Source of the DNA: Pannonibacter carbonis
Lineage (GTDB): Bacteria > Pseudomonadota > Alphaproteobacteria > Rhizobiales > Stappiaceae
Direction: 5' to 3'
DNA: 64,000 nucleotides
Assembly: GCF_003012935.1 (NCBI RefSeq)
Contig: NZ_PUDR01000010.1
Coordinates: 1 to 64,000, forward strand
Positions 34,922 through 44,542 of this stretch are shown in pieces. The translations under genes were made by a program, and so were the position numbers. The number at the start of each line of letters is the position of its first letter. Position 1 is the first letter of the stretch. A model generated the notes under the pieces. It was not told the DNA's origin and searched no databases. It worked only from the letters and a program-made list of their open reading frames with translations.

Positions 34922-36103
34922 GTGGCGTCTGAGCGTTTCCTCGACTGGTTCCGGGCGGTTGGCCTGAGCCTCTGGCTACTGGTGGCCGGACTGCTGGCGT
35001 TCCCTGCTGCGGCCGCCGAAGTCGTCGCGACCAAGGCGCCCATCGCCTATCTCTATGACACCACTGCCGACACGCTTTTGTTCGCCAAGGAGGCCGACAA
35101 GCCGTTTTCGCCGGGGTCACTTGCCAAGATCATGACGGCTGCGGTGGTGTTCGATGCGCTGGCCAAGGGCGAGATCAGCGCCGACACGCTGTACACGGTG
35201 TCCGAACACGCCTGGCGCACGGGCGGTGCGCCGTCGCGCGGAGCAACGATGTTTGCCGCCGTGAAAAGCCAGATTGCCGTGTCGGATCTGCTGGCCGGCT
35301 TGATTGTGCACAACGCCAATGACGCGGCGCTGATTCTGGCCGAGGGACTGTCTGGATCCGATGCGGCCTTTGCCGAGCGGATGACGGCCTTCGGCAAGGC
35401 GATCGGATTGACCAATTCGCGCTTTGCCAGTTCGACCGGACAGGATGGCGACGGCTCGAGCGTCACGGCCCGCGACATGGCTCTGCTCGGGCGGCACCTC
35501 CTGGGACAGCACCGGGACAGGCTGGAGCTGTTCACCCGGCCGGAATTCACCTGGAACAACATCTTCCAGCGCAACAAGAACCCGTTCCTGGGCGAGATCC
35601 GCGGGCTGGACGGCTTTGGCGGCGGCCAGTCTGAGCGGGACGGGTTTTCCGGACTGATCACGGTCGAACGGGAGGGACGGCGGATTGTCGGCGTGCTCGC
35701 CGGATTGCCGACGGACAAGGCCCGGTTGACGGCGCTGAAGGAATTTGCCGATACGGCCTGGGACAGCTTTGCGACGGTGGTGCTCTATGAGCCCGGCGCG
35801 AGGGTGGGCGAAGCGCGGGTGTTCGGCGGTGTTGAGACCGCTGTGCCGCTGGTGGCACGGGACCGGATCGCGGTGTTGCTGCCGCTCGGCGCCAGCATGA
35901 GCTACCGGTTGCGGCTCGTCTATTCGGGGCCTTTGCTTGCCCCGGTTGCGCCCGGTGCGCCGGCGGGCGAGCTGAGGGTCATTGGCCCGGACGACGCGGT
36001 GGTCTACAAGGCACCGCTGGTCACGGGTGACGGCATTGCCGAGGGCACGCTGAGCCAGCGCGCGCTGAATGGCGTGACCGAACTTCTGTTTGGCTGGATG
36101 TAA
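34922..36103 (+). CDS. DacF-like D-alanyl-D-alanine carboxypeptidase family protein with degenerate active site
   Basis: The 393-residue protein has a signal peptide (WLLVAGLLAFPAAAA), an S11-type penicillin-binding-protein domain and a C-terminal beta domain like PBP5. The SxxK motif is present (SLAK, 66-69), but SxN is NAN at 131-133 and the KTG box is GGG at 233-235 in LDGFGGGQSERDGF, where relatives read DGxKTGxT. It may therefore be inactive or have altered chemistry; a regulatory or binding role is possible. I prefer GTG 34922 because GGGGAGGG lies 8 nt upstream; a TTG at 34901 is in frame. It sits 68 bp after rlpA and 42 bp before tmk. Confidence 0.85.
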   Translation: MASERFLDWFRAVGLSLWLLVAGLLAFPAAAAEVVATKAPIAYLYDTTADTLLFAKEADKPFSPGSLAKIMTAAVVFDALAKGEISADTLYTVSEHAWRTGGAPSRGATMFAAVKSQIAVSDLLAGLIVHNANDAALILAEGLSGSDAAFAERMTAFGKAIGLTNSRFASSTGQDGDGSSVTARDMALLGRHLLGQHRDRLELFTRPEFTWNNIFQRNKNPFLGEIRGLDGFGGGQSERDGFSGLITVEREGRRIVGVLAGLPTDKARLTALKEFADTAWDSFATVVLYEPGARVGEARVFGGVETAVPLVARDRIAVLLPLGASMSYRLRLVYSGPLLAPVAPGAPAGELRVIGPDDAVVYKAPLVTGDGIAEGTLSQRALNGVTELLFGWM

Positions 36104-36145
36104 GGAAACCGGCGGCTTTCGGGCTGCGTCAGGCAAGAGGTCAGG

Positions 36146-36796
36146 GTGCGCGGCAGGTTCATTACCTTTGAGGGCGGCGAGGGCGCAGGCAAGTCGACGC
36201 AGATCCGCCGGCTGCGCGAGCGGCTGGAGAAGGCCGGGCTGGCCGTGACAGTAACGCGTGAACCGGGCGGGTCGCCCGGCGCAGAAATGATCCGTGAGGT
36301 GCTCTTGTCCGGCAAGGCCAAGAGCCTCGGGCCGCGCGGTGAGGCGATGCTGTTTGCTGCCGCCCGCGCCGATCATGTCGATGCCACCATCCGCCCGGCG
36401 CTGGAGGCCGGAGCCTGGGTCCTGTGTGACCGCTACGCCGATTCCACCCGGGTCTATCAAGGCGAGGCCGGGGTCGACCGGCAGATGCTGGATCTGCTGG
36501 AACTTGCGGCGACCGCCGGGCTGAAGCCGGATCTGACGATCCTGATCGACGTGCCGGCCGAGATCGGGCTGAAGCGGGTGGAGGCGCGCAGCTACAATCC
36601 GGCCGGTGCCGCACCGGATCGCTTTGAAACCGACACGCTGGCCGTTCACGAGCGGCGGCGGGCGCTGTTCCTGGAGCTGGCCGACAGAGAGCCCGACCGG
36701 ATTGCCGTCGTTGACGGCACAGGCGACGCGGTCACGGTGGAAGCCGCGATCTGGCAGACGGTGGAAGCGCGGCTGGGACTGGCCGGACATGGCTAG
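36146..36796 (+). CDS. tmk: Thymidylate kinase
   Basis: The 216-residue enzyme phosphorylates dTMP to dTDP. It has the P-loop FEGGEGAGKST, the DRY-type substrate motif CDRYADSTRVYQG and a lid region with KRVEARS. The GTG start at 36146 is eleven bases after AAGAGGT. Its last 8 bases overlap the holB start, as often seen in alphaproteobacteria, linking dTTP supply with the clamp-loader subunit. Confidence 0.96.
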   Translation: MRGRFITFEGGEGAGKSTQIRRLRERLEKAGLAVTVTREPGGSPGAEMIREVLLSGKAKSLGPRGEAMLFAAARADHVDATIRPALEAGAWVLCDRYADSTRVYQGEAGVDRQMLDLLELAATAGLKPDLTILIDVPAEIGLKRVEARSYNPAGAAPDRFETDTLAVHERRRALFLELADREPDRIAVVDGTGDAVTVEAAIWQTVEARLGLAGHG

Positions 36797-37862
36797 GGTG
36801 CAGGAAATCGAGGCCGCGCCCGAAATCGACGACATCGATGGTGTCGATCTGCCCCGGGCCCAGATGCACCTGTTTGGCCATGAGGCGGCCGAGCGCGAAC
36901 TGATCGGGGCCTATGGCTCGTCGCGGTTCCACCATGCCTGGTTGATCGGCGGGTCGAAGGGCATTGGCAAGGCAACGCTGGCGTTCCGCTTTGCCCGCTT
37001 CGCGCTGGCCCATCCCGACCGGTTCTCACCGGCGGTGGCGGCGGCCGAAAGCCTGGCTGTGGCGCCGGAGCATCCGGTAGCGCGGCAGGTGGCGGCCGGA
37101 GCCCACCCCAACATCCTGCATCTGCGCCGTCCCTGGGACGACAAGGGCAAGCGCTTCAAGCAGGCGCTGCCGGTGGAGGAGGTGCGCCGCACCGTGTCGT
37201 TCTTCGGCACCACGGCCTCGGGCGCAGGCTGGCGCATCTGTATCGTGGATGCGGCCGACGACATGAATGCGTCCTCGGCCAATGCGCTCTTGAAGATCCT
37301 TGAGGAACCGCCGGCCAACTCCGTGTTCCTGGTGCTCTCGCATGCCCCCGGACGCCTGCTGCCGACGATCCGCTCGCGCTGCCGGCGGCTGGACCTCATG
37401 CCCTTGCCGCAAGCCGTGCTGGAACAGGCGCTGCCGGCTGTAACGGGCGAGCGCCCGGACGCGGCGACGCAGGCCGATGTTGCCCGCTTTGCCGACGGGA
37501 GCCTGCGGTCTGCCCTGTTGCTGATGGGCGGGGAGGGGCTGGCCGTCAACCGCGGCTTCCTGGCGCTCACCGACCGTCTGCCGCAGATCGACGTCATCAA
37601 GCTGCATGCCTTCGCCGATCTTGTGGCGGCGCGAGGCCAGTCCGACAACTGGGATGCATTCCTTGTCGTGGCCCGTGACTGGCTGCACAAGCGCCTGACC
37701 GGAGCTGATCTTGCCAGCCCCTCCCGGCTTGTCAGGTGGACGGAGGTATGGGAAAAGATGGGCCGCGCGGCGGCCGATGCCGAAGCGCTCAATCTCGACA
37801 AGAAACAGGTTGTGATCGACGTGTTCCGGAGCCTTTCCGAAGTCATGCGAATGCCGGGTTGA
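36789..37862 (+). CDS. holB: DNA polymerase III subunit delta'
   Basis: The 357-residue protein is the delta' subunit of the clamp loader. It shows the AAA+ fold with FHHAWLIGGSKGIGKATLAFRFAR (a P-loop with an altered GxxxxGKA end), the Walker B-like CIVDAADDMNASSANALLKILEEPP with the family's S-A-N-A-L-L-K sensor region, and the SRC motif (IRSRCRRLDL). ATG 36789 lies within the tmk end. The zinc-binding cysteines of E. coli HolB are not evident, which is common in alphaproteobacteria. Confidence 0.93.
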   Translation: MARVQEIEAAPEIDDIDGVDLPRAQMHLFGHEAAERELIGAYGSSRFHHAWLIGGSKGIGKATLAFRFARFALAHPDRFSPAVAAAESLAVAPEHPVARQVAAGAHPNILHLRRPWDDKGKRFKQALPVEEVRRTVSFFGTTASGAGWRICIVDAADDMNASSANALLKILEEPPANSVFLVLSHAPGRLLPTIRSRCRRLDLMPLPQAVLEQALPAVTGERPDAATQADVARFADGSLRSALLLMGGEGLAVNRGFLALTDRLPQIDVIKLHAFADLVAARGQSDNWDAFLVVARDWLHKRLTGADLASPSRLVRWTEVWEKMGRAAADAEALNLDKKQVVIDVFRSLSEVMRMPG

Positions 37863-37950
37863 GCGTTCCTCCAACGCGTCGCCGCCGCTGATCTTTGCCC
37901 GGTCCCTACTCCGATCCCTGTCCGCCCCTCGCTGAAAGCGCCCGACCCTG

Positions 37951-39513
37951 ATGACCGACAAGCCCCGCTACTACATCACCACCGCGATCTCCTATCCCAA
38001 TGGCGTGCCGCATATCGGCCATGCCTATGAGGCGATTGCGACGGACGCCATGGCGCGGTTCCAGCGGCTGGACGGCAAGGACGTGTTCTTCCTGACCGGT
38101 ACGGACGAGCACGGCCAGAAGATGCTGCAGACGGCGCGCAAGGAGGGCATCACGCCCCGCGAGCTGGCTGACCGCAACTCGGCCCGGTTCCGCGCGATGG
38201 TCGAGACGCTCGGCTGCACCAACAACGACTTCATCCGCACCAGCGAGGAGCGGCACTACAAGTCGAGCCAGGAAATCTGGCGCCGGATGCTGGCCAATGG
38301 CGACATTTACAAGGACAGCTATTCGGGTTGGTACTCTGTCCGGGACGAGGCCTACTACCAGGAAGGCGAGACGGAGCTGCGCCCGGACGGGGTGCGCTAC
38401 GGCCCGCAGGGCACGCCCGTGGAATGGGTCGAGGAGGAGAGCTACTTCTTCCGCCTCAGCGCCTATCAGGATCGCCTGCTGGCCCATTACGAGGCCAACC
38501 CCGATTTCATCGGCCCGTCGGAGCGCCGCAACGAGATCGTCAGCTTCGTCAGCCGCGGCCTGAAAGACCTCTCCGTATCGCGCACCACCTTCGACTGGGG
38601 CATCCCCGTGCCGGACGACGAGCGGCATGTGATGTATGTCTGGGTGGACGCGCTCACCAACTACATCACCGGCGTCGGTTTCCCGGATGAGAGCGATCCG
38701 AAGTGGGCCTACTGGCCGGCGGATGTGCATGTCATCGGCAAGGACATCATCCGCTTCCACGCGGTTTACTGGCCCGCCTTCCTGATGGCAGCTGGCATCG
38801 CGCTGCCGAAGCGCGTCTTCGCGCATGGCTTCCTGTTCAACCGCGGCGAGAAGATGTCGAAGTCGGTCGGCAACGTCATCGATCCGTTCAACCTCGTCGA
38901 GCATTACGGCCTTGATCAGACGCGCTATTTCTTCCTGCGCGAGGTGCCGTTCGGCCAGGACGGCAATTACAGCCACGAGGCCATCGTCAACCGCATCAAT
39001 GCGGATCTGGCCAATGACCTTGGCAACCTGGCCTCGCGCTCGCTGTCGATGATCGCCAAGAACTGTGACGGCGCGCTGCCGCAGCCGGGGGCGTTCTCGG
39101 AGGCCGACCAGGCAATGCTGGATCAGGCGGACGCCATGCTGGAGACCTGCCGCGCGGCTTTCGGCAAGCAGGAGATCCATCAGGCGCTCAATTGCGTCTG
39201 GGCGTGCGTGGCCGAGGCCAACCGCTATTTCGCCGCGCAAGAGCCCTGGGCGCTGAAGAAGACCGACCCTGCGCGCATGAACACCGTGCTCTATGTCACG
39301 GCCGAGGTGATCCGCCAGATCGCGATCCTGGCCCAGCCGGTGACGCCGCTGGCGGCCTCCAAGCTGCTGGATGGCTTGCAGGTTCCGGCGGGCCAGCGCA
39401 GCTTTGCAACGCTTGGCGCGGCCGGGCGGCTGGCGCCGGGTGTTGCCATCACCAAGCCGGAACAGGCCTTCCCGCGCTATGTCGAGCCGGAGGCAGAGGC
39501 GGGCGAGGGCTGA
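37951..39513 (+). CDS. metG: Methionyl-tRNA synthetase
   Basis: The 520-residue class Ia synthetase charges tRNA-Met. HIGH appears as HIGH at 21-24 and the second ATP motif as KMSKS at 301-305, with the anticodon-binding helical domain at about 370-510. The connective peptide is of the short zinc-free type ([13 protein letters not shown]), and the C-terminal tRNA-binding/dimerisation domain of the E. coli enzyme is absent, matching other alphaproteobacterial MetG proteins of about 515 residues. It follows holB after an 88-bp gap. Confidence 0.97.
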   Translation: MTDKPRYYITTAISYPNGVPHIGHAYEAIATDAMARFQRLDGKDVFFLTGTDEHGQKMLQTARKEGITPRELADRNSARFRAMVETLGCTNNDFIRTSEERHYKSSQEIWRRMLANGDIYKDSYSGWYSVRDEAYYQEGETELRPDGVRYGPQGTPVEWVEEESYFFRLSAYQDRLLAHYEANPDFIGPSERRNEIVSFVSRGLKDLSVSRTTFDWGIPVPDDERHVMYVWVDALTNYITGVGFPDESDPKWAYWPADVHVIGKDIIRFHAVYWPAFLMAAGIALPKRVFAHGFLFNRGEKMSKSVGNVIDPFNLVEHYGLDQTRYFFLREVPFGQDGNYSHEAIVNRINADLANDLGNLASRSLSMIAKNCDGALPQPGAFSEADQAMLDQADAMLETCRAAFGKQEIHQALNCVWACVAEANRYFAAQEPWALKKTDPARMNTVLYVTAEVIRQIAILAQPVTPLAASKLLDGLQVPAGQRSFATLGAAGRLAPGVAITKPEQAFPRYVEPEAEAGEG

Positions 39514-39590
39514 GCGGAGAGGAGCGAAAGCCCGGGTCTGGCCCCTTGAGCAAGATCCTTGAGCGAGGAGATCGTCCGTTACCGCAGCAT

Positions 39591-39741
39591 CCCTCTCCCC
39601 CCTTGAGGGGGAGATGCCCCCGATAGGGGGCAGAGGGGGGTAACGGTCCCTCCGATCATCCGGGACGTGGTTTCGTGTCGACAGGCTGACACCCCCCTCT
39701 GTCTGCTGTCGCAGACATCTCCCCCTCAAGGGGGGAGAGGG
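39591..39741. repeat. RIME-like composite palindromic intergenic repeat
   Basis: Two palindromic halves built of C- and G-runs (CTCCCCCCTTGAGGGGGAG at the left, CTCCCCCTCAAGGGGGGAG at the right) face each other, each joined to a GCAGAGGGGGGT-type segment, so the whole block is also an inverted repeat. Elements of this form (RIME) are dispersed between rhizobial genes. It lies between metG and tatD and could form strong RNA hairpins. Confidence 0.8.
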
Positions 39742-39865
39742 AGCCAGACGATACGGGGAAGCAAGATCCGGAACAGGAACGACAGGCGCAGGGCAGGTCT
39801 CGGGGAACCCGGAAACGTCCACAACCTGTCCTTTGGTTTTACAGTCGTTTTCCACAGGATGTCCC

Positions 39866-40654
39866 ATGCTTGTCGACAGTCATTGCCACCTGGATTTCCC
39901 CGACTTTGCCGAGGAGCGCGATGCGGTCATCGCGCGCGCGCATGCGGCCGGGGTGAAGCTGATGGTGTCAATCTCGACCCGCGTGCGGAAATTCCCGCAA
40001 GTGCTTGCAATCGCTGAACATTACGACAGCGTCTATTGCTCCGTCGGCACCCATCCGCACAATGCCCATGAGGAACTGGACATCACGGCCGATGAGCTGG
40101 AGCGTCTGGCGGCGCACCCGAAGGTGGTCGCCATCGGCGAATGCGGCCTCGATTATTTCTACGACAAGTCGCCGCGCGAGGCGCAGGCGGCAGGTCTCGT
40201 CACCCATATCGAGGCGGCGCGCCGGACCCAGCTGCCGCTGGTGATCCATTCGCGCGACGCCGATGACGACATGATCGCCATCCTGAGCGCCGAGATGGAA
40301 AAGGGTGCTTTCCCGGCGGTGCTGCACTGCTTTTCGTCGGGGCCCGAGCTTGCCCGGCGCGGGGTGGAGTTGGGGCTTTACGTCTCCTTCTCCGGCATCC
40401 TGACCTTCAAGCGCTCCGACGAGATCCGCGCGATTGCCGCCAGCGTGCCGCGTGACCGGCTGCTGGTGGAAACCGACAGCCCCTATCTGGCGCCGCAGCC
40501 CCGGCGCGGCCAGCGCAACGAACCGGCCTATACCGCCTTCACCAACGAGACGCTGGCCGAGGTGCACGGGGTGTCGCCGGAGGAGATGGCGCGGCAGACG
40601 AGCGAGAATTTCTTCCGTCTCTTTTCCAAGGTGCCGCGCCCGGAGGCTGCATGA
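39866..40654 (+). CDS. TatD-family metal-dependent hydrolase
   Basis: The 262-residue TIM-barrel protein has the TatD metal site: DSHCHLDF at the N-terminus (His6, His8), the Glu in IGECGLDYFY, VIHSRDADDD, and LHCFSS, ending with the ETDSPYLAP strand. TatD proteins are Mg-dependent DNases or general phosphoesterases. The start ATG 39866 (MLVDSH) is the usual family N-terminus; the in-frame codon at 39833 is not needed. Its stop overlaps the next gene by ATGA. Confidence 0.93.
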   Translation: MLVDSHCHLDFPDFAEERDAVIARAHAAGVKLMVSISTRVRKFPQVLAIAEHYDSVYCSVGTHPHNAHEELDITADELERLAAHPKVVAIGECGLDYFYDKSPREAQAAGLVTHIEAARRTQLPLVIHSRDADDDMIAILSAEMEKGAFPAVLHCFSSGPELARRGVELGLYVSFSGILTFKRSDEIRAIAASVPRDRLLVETDSPYLAPQPRRGQRNEPAYTAFTNETLAEVHGVSPEEMARQTSENFFRLFSKVPRPEAA

Positions 40655-41475
40655 GCGCAGAGCTGGAAATCACCATCCTTGGCTGCGGCTCGTCCGGCGG
40701 TGTGCCCCGGATCGGCAACGACTGGGGCAGCTGCGATCCACGCAACCCTAAGAACCGGCGGCGGCGCTGCTCGATCCTCGTGCGCCGGATCGGTGAGGCC
40801 GGGGTCACGACCGTGCTGATCGACACCGGCCCGGACATGCGCGAACAGCTGCTGGACGCCGGGGTCGATCACGTCGATGCCGTGCTCTACACCCACGCCC
40901 ACGCCGACCACCTGCACGGGATCGATGACCTGCGCATGTTTGCCATCCGCGAGCGCCGGCGCATTCCCGTCTACATGGACGCTGAAACCTCGCGCCGCTC
41001 GCGCGAGGCCTTTGGCTATTGTTTCGAGACGCCGCCGGGCTCGTCCTATCCGCCGATCCTCGACGAATTCCGGCTGGTGAAGGACGTGGAAACGGTGGTC
41101 AGCGGGCAGGGGGGCGACATCCGCTTCCTGCCCATCGAAGTGCATCACGGCGACATCGATGCCCTCGGATTCCGCTTCGACGATGTGGCCTACCTGCCCG
41201 ACGTTTCCGGCATTCCGGAGGCGGCGGTGACGCGCTTTGCCGGGCTCAGGCTCTGGATCATTGACGCCCTGCGGCGGACGCAGCACCCGAGCCATTTCTC
41301 GCTCGCTGATGCGCTCGGCTGGATCGCCGACCTGCAGCCGGCGCAGGCGGTCTTGACCAACATGCACAACGACATGGACCATGCGGCGCTGACGCAGGAA
41401 TTGCCCAAGGGCGTCATTCCGGCGCATGACGGAATGGTGCTGCGCCTTGGTGAGGGAACTGTTTCCCTGGGTTGA
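40651..41475 (+). CDS. PhnP-like MBL-fold phosphodiesterase
   Basis: The 274-residue metallo-beta-lactamase-fold protein has the metal-binding box THAHADHLHG (His82, His84, Asp86, His87), an upstream DTGPD and later VHHGD and IDALRR. The N-terminal GCGSSGGVPRIG is typical of PhnP/RNase-Z-like phosphodiesterases acting on cyclic phosphates. It overlaps tatD by 4 nt, a constant pairing in rhizobia. No phn genes are nearby, so a role in phosphonate use is unlikely. Confidence 0.9.
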   Translation: MSAELEITILGCGSSGGVPRIGNDWGSCDPRNPKNRRRRCSILVRRIGEAGVTTVLIDTGPDMREQLLDAGVDHVDAVLYTHAHADHLHGIDDLRMFAIRERRRIPVYMDAETSRRSREAFGYCFETPPGSSYPPILDEFRLVKDVETVVSGQGGDIRFLPIEVHHGDIDALGFRFDDVAYLPDVSGIPEAAVTRFAGLRLWIIDALRRTQHPSHFSLADALGWIADLQPAQAVLTNMHNDMDHAALTQELPKGVIPAHDGMVLRLGEGTVSLG

Positions 41476-41503
41476 ACGCTGCCGAGGTCCCCGCCTGAAC
41501 TTG

Positions 41504-42346
41504 CTAAGTCTCGGCAAACCGTGTGGCGAGCCGCACCAGGCCGGCGATGTCGATTTCTTCGGCGCGGGCGGTGGGGGCGATGCCGCAGTCGGTGATGCGT
41601 TGTTCTGCATCCGGCTTCAGCGCTTTCAGGGAAGCGCGCAGCATCTTGCGGCGCTGGCCAAAGGCGCAGGCGGTCAGGCGTTCGAGGTCTTTCAGCTTGC
41701 CCGGCAGGGGGGCCAGGTTCGGCTCGAGGTGGACCACGGCGGAGGTGACCTTCGGCGGCGGCGTGAAGGCCTGCGGGCCGATGTCGAAGAGGATGCGGGC
41801 GCGGGTGCGCCATCCGGCCAGCACGCCGAGCCGGCCATAGTGGTTGTCGCCGACGGTTGCTGTGATCCGCTCGCCGACTTCCTTCTGGAACATCAACGTC
41901 AATGACGACCAGAACGGCGGCCAGTCGTCCGTCGTGATCCAGTTCAACAAAAGCTGGGTACCGACATTGTAAGGAAGGTTGGCAACGATCCGGATCGGGT
42001 AGCCTTCACTGAGCGAAGCGACATCGACCTTCAACGCGTCGCCCTCGATGACATCAAGCCGGCCCGGGTAGCGGGCGCTGATCTCGGCAAGGGCGGGAAG
42101 GCAGCGGCTGTCCTTCTCTATGGCGACGACCTTGCGCGCACCATTGGCCAAAAGGGCGCGGGTGAGGCCGCCCGGCCCTGGTCCGACTTCGACAATTGTT
42201 GCATTCGTCAGGTCGCCGGCGGCCCGGGCGATGCGCGAGGTCAGGTTCAGGTCGAGCAAAAAGTTCTGGCCAAGCGACTTCTTGGCATCAAGGCCATGGG
42301 TGCGGATGACATCGCGCAGTGGCGGCAGGTCGTCGATCTGGCTCAT
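41504..42346 (-). CDS. rsmA: 16S rRNA (adenine-1518/1519-N6) dimethyltransferase
   Basis: The 280-residue KsgA enzyme dimethylates two adenines in helix 45 during 30S assembly. It contains [14 protein letters not shown] motif [19 protein letters not shown], the Asp of EGDAL, and catalytic motif IV NLPYNV. It overlaps pdxA by 4 nt (ATGA) and ends the lptF-to-rsmA operon. Confidence 0.97.
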   Translation of the reverse strand: MSQIDDLPPLRDVIRTHGLDAKKSLGQNFLLDLNLTSRIARAAGDLTNATIVEVGPGPGGLTRALLANGARKVVAIEKDSRCLPALAEISARYPGRLDVIEGDALKVDVASLSEGYPIRIVANLPYNVGTQLLLNWITTDDWPPFWSSLTLMFQKEVGERITATVGDNHYGRLGVLAGWRTRARILFDIGPQAFTPPPKVTSAVVHLEPNLAPLPGKLKDLERLTACAFGQRRKMLRASLKALKPDAEQRITDCGIAPTARAEEIDIAGLVRLATRFAET

Positions 42347-43380
42347 GCGGCCTTGTCATCCTTGTTGAGCGTGTCGTTCCGGCCAAGGGCGTCTGCCATG
42401 CGGACGGCTGCGGCAAAACTGTCGGGCCGCGCCCTGCCGGTTCCGGCTATGTCGAAAGCTGTGCCATGATCGGGCGACGTGCGCACGAAAGGCAGGCCAA
42501 GCGTCACGTTGACAGTGTCGTCAAAGCCGATGGTCTTGACCGGGATCAGCACCTGGTCGTGATACATCCCGAGAACCACATCATAGGTTTGCCGGGCCGC
42601 CTCATGGAACAGCGTGTCGGCCGGCCAGGGACCTGAGACGTTCAGGCCTTCATCCTTCAGCACTTCGAGCACCGGCGCGATCAGGTCACGGTCCTCGGTT
42701 CCCATGCTGCCACCTTCGCCGGCATGGGGGTTGAGGCCGGCAACGGCAATGCGTGGATGGTCCAGTCCAAAGCGGGTGACGAGGTCGGCGTGGACGATCC
42801 GGGCGGTGTCCGCGATTAGTTTTGCGGTCAGCAGTTGCGGCACGCTCATCAGCGGCACGTGAATGGTGACGGGCACAACCATCAGCTTGGGCCCGGCAAG
42901 CAGCATGACCGGCAAAAAGGGGCCGGGCGCAAACCGGGTTGCGAGTTCACCGAGATACTCCGTATGCCCGGGATGGCGGAAGCCCGCGTCGTAGAGCACC
43001 TTCTTGGAAATCGGATTGGTGACAACTGCGGCGGCCAGGCCCTGTCTCACATCGTCGACACAGGCATCGATGGATGCGATCACGCTTGCTCCGGTCGTCT
43101 GCGCCGGCGCGCCTGGATGGTCTTCGATTGCCCTGCCGGTCGGGACTACGGGCAATGCGTCATCAAACACATGTGCTGCGGTCTGCGGCGTACAGATGAC
43201 AACCGGAATATCAAGCCCGAGACGGGCGGCCCTTGCACGGAAAAACTCTGGATCCCCGCGCAGATAGAAGGGCGGCAACTCGAATGCCGCGCGCTGGTCC
43301 CAGGACAGAAGCGTGACATCGGGACCAATTCCGGCGGGCTCGCCGCAGGTGACGGCGAGGGCAGGGCGGAAGGATGTCAT
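42343..43380 (-). CDS. pdxA: 4-hydroxythreonine-4-phosphate dehydrogenase
   Basis: This 345-residue enzyme carries out the NAD-dependent oxidation and decarboxylation of 4-phosphohydroxy-threonine in DXP-dependent pyridoxal-phosphate synthesis. Visible features are [11 protein letters not shown] at the N-terminus, metal-binding [16 protein letters not shown] and [10 protein letters not shown] with its metal-binding His. Length is canonical. It starts 14 bp after surA in the conserved surA-pdxA-rsmA order. Confidence 0.97.
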   Translation of the reverse strand: MTSFRPALAVTCGEPAGIGPDVTLLSWDQRAAFELPPFYLRGDPEFFRARAARLGLDIPVVICTPQTAAHVFDDALPVVPTGRAIEDHPGAPAQTTGASVIASIDACVDDVRQGLAAAVVTNPISKKVLYDAGFRHPGHTEYLGELATRFAPGPFLPVMLLAGPKLMVVPVTIHVPLMSVPQLLTAKLIADTARIVHADLVTRFGLDHPRIAVAGLNPHAGEGGSMGTEDRDLIAPVLEVLKDEGLNVSGPWPADTLFHEAARQTYDVVLGMYHDQVLIPVKTIGFDDTVNVTLGLPFVRTSPDHGTAFDIAGTGRARPDSFAAAVRMADALGRNDTLNKDDKAA

Positions 43381-43394
43381 GGCGCTGGCCTGTG

Positions 43395-44330
43395 TTATTT
43401 GTAGACAATGACCGCCGCGCGGCGCAGTTCCTGGATGTAGCGCCTGGAAAGCTGATCGCCTTCCTTCTGGCGCAGATCGTCCTCAATGGCGGTGCGGGCG
43501 GAAATATCGGACTTGATCTCGCGCTTCTTGCAGACGGCGATCATCTGGATCCCGCGATCGCCATCCTGCGGAGCGGTCAGGCGGCCAACTTCCGTCTTGC
43601 CGATCTCGTCCTTCATGTTGGGCGGGAGTTCGGTTTCAAGACGGAATCCTACAGACTTTACCACGACTTCTGACAGCGCGCGGGCCTGGGGTACACCCTG
43701 CTCGCAGGAAGTAAAGCTCTTGCGCAGGCTTTCGGCCTCGCGTTTGCGCTGGGTCTTGAAGGCGCCGCTCGACTTTGCCGGAACGACAAAGATCACCTGC
43801 TGCAGTTCATACTCGATGCTGATTGCCTGTTGCTGCTTGTCTTTTTCGTTTGATTGCTGCTTCTGCAGCGCGTTGACGATGTCAGATTCGCTAATCTGTA
43901 CTTCAGTGCGGAAGCGCATGCGGACGAGTTGTTGCCAGGCCAGTTCGGCCTTTAGCCGGTTGCGCAGTGTGTCCGGATTGACGCCAGCCTGGCGCAGGGC
44001 TGCAGCAAGGTTTGCCGGGGTCAGCTTGACGCGGCTGGCGATGCTGGCAAAAGCACCATCGACCTCGGATTTCGAGACATTGATGCCCATGCGGCGGGCT
44101 TCGCGGAGCTTCAGGACCTCGTCGATCAGTTCTTCCTGCGCTTCGCGGGTTGCGGCACCGCTGCTCTTGCGCTGGGTCAGGCTGATCAGGCGGGCACGCT
44201 GGCTGATATCATAGGACGTGACAGCCTGGTCGGCGACGATGACCTTGATGGCGGACTGCGCCACGGCGTGCGATGCAGGGGCGGTTGCCAAAAACAAGGC
44301 CATGCATGCGAGGCGAAATGACTTCTTCAT
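43395..44330 (-). CDS. surA: SurA-like periplasmic chaperone
   Basis: The 311-residue protein has a signal peptide (KKSFRLACMALFLATAPASHAVAQ) and the SurA N-terminal chaperone domain (VIVADQAVTSYDISQRARLI, DEVLKLREARRMGI, SEVDGAFASIA). The C-terminal portion resembles a single parvulin-like domain but is weakly conserved, so isomerase activity is doubtful. It escorts outer-membrane proteins such as LptD through the periplasm. I chose ATG 44330, preceded by AGGT, over an upstream frame to 44435. A 212-bp gap separates it from lptD. Confidence 0.9.
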   Translation of the reverse strand: MKKSFRLACMALFLATAPASHAVAQSAIKVIVADQAVTSYDISQRARLISLTQRKSSGAATREAQEELIDEVLKLREARRMGINVSKSEVDGAFASIASRVKLTPANLAAALRQAGVNPDTLRNRLKAELAWQQLVRMRFRTEVQISESDIVNALQKQQSNEKDKQQQAISIEYELQQVIFVVPAKSSGAFKTQRKREAESLRKSFTSCEQGVPQARALSEVVVKSVGFRLETELPPNMKDEIGKTEVGRLTAPQDGDRGIQMIAVCKKREIKSDISARTAIEDDLRQKEGDQLSRRYIQELRRAAVIVYK

Positions 44331-44542
44331 GTTCAGACCTGCCGGGCCTTGATGCCCGGCGCCTCCCTGTTGCCGTTCGGACCAGCCGTGCCGTGCTGTC
44401 CCCCGATCTTCACCCTCATTCCCCAGAACTTCCAAGAACTTTCAAGAGTTCTCCTATCAGCCCATGACGTCAAACCATGGCCAAAGTTTGGAAGTCAGGC
44501 CTGTTCCGATCTGCGGTTGCCCATTTTTGCAAATGAACCGGG

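Noticed and set aside
35117-36835. 572-codon minus-strand frame across dacF and tmk
   Set aside because: It runs antisense through two recognised genes and shows no domain.
37906-39867. 653-codon minus-strand frame opposite metG
   Set aside because: Antisense to metG and continues through the palindromic repeat; no recognisable motif.
44435-44452. Small inverted repeat AGAACT/AGTTCT between lptD and surA
   Set aside because: Six-base arms without a T-run; too weak to call a terminator or operator.
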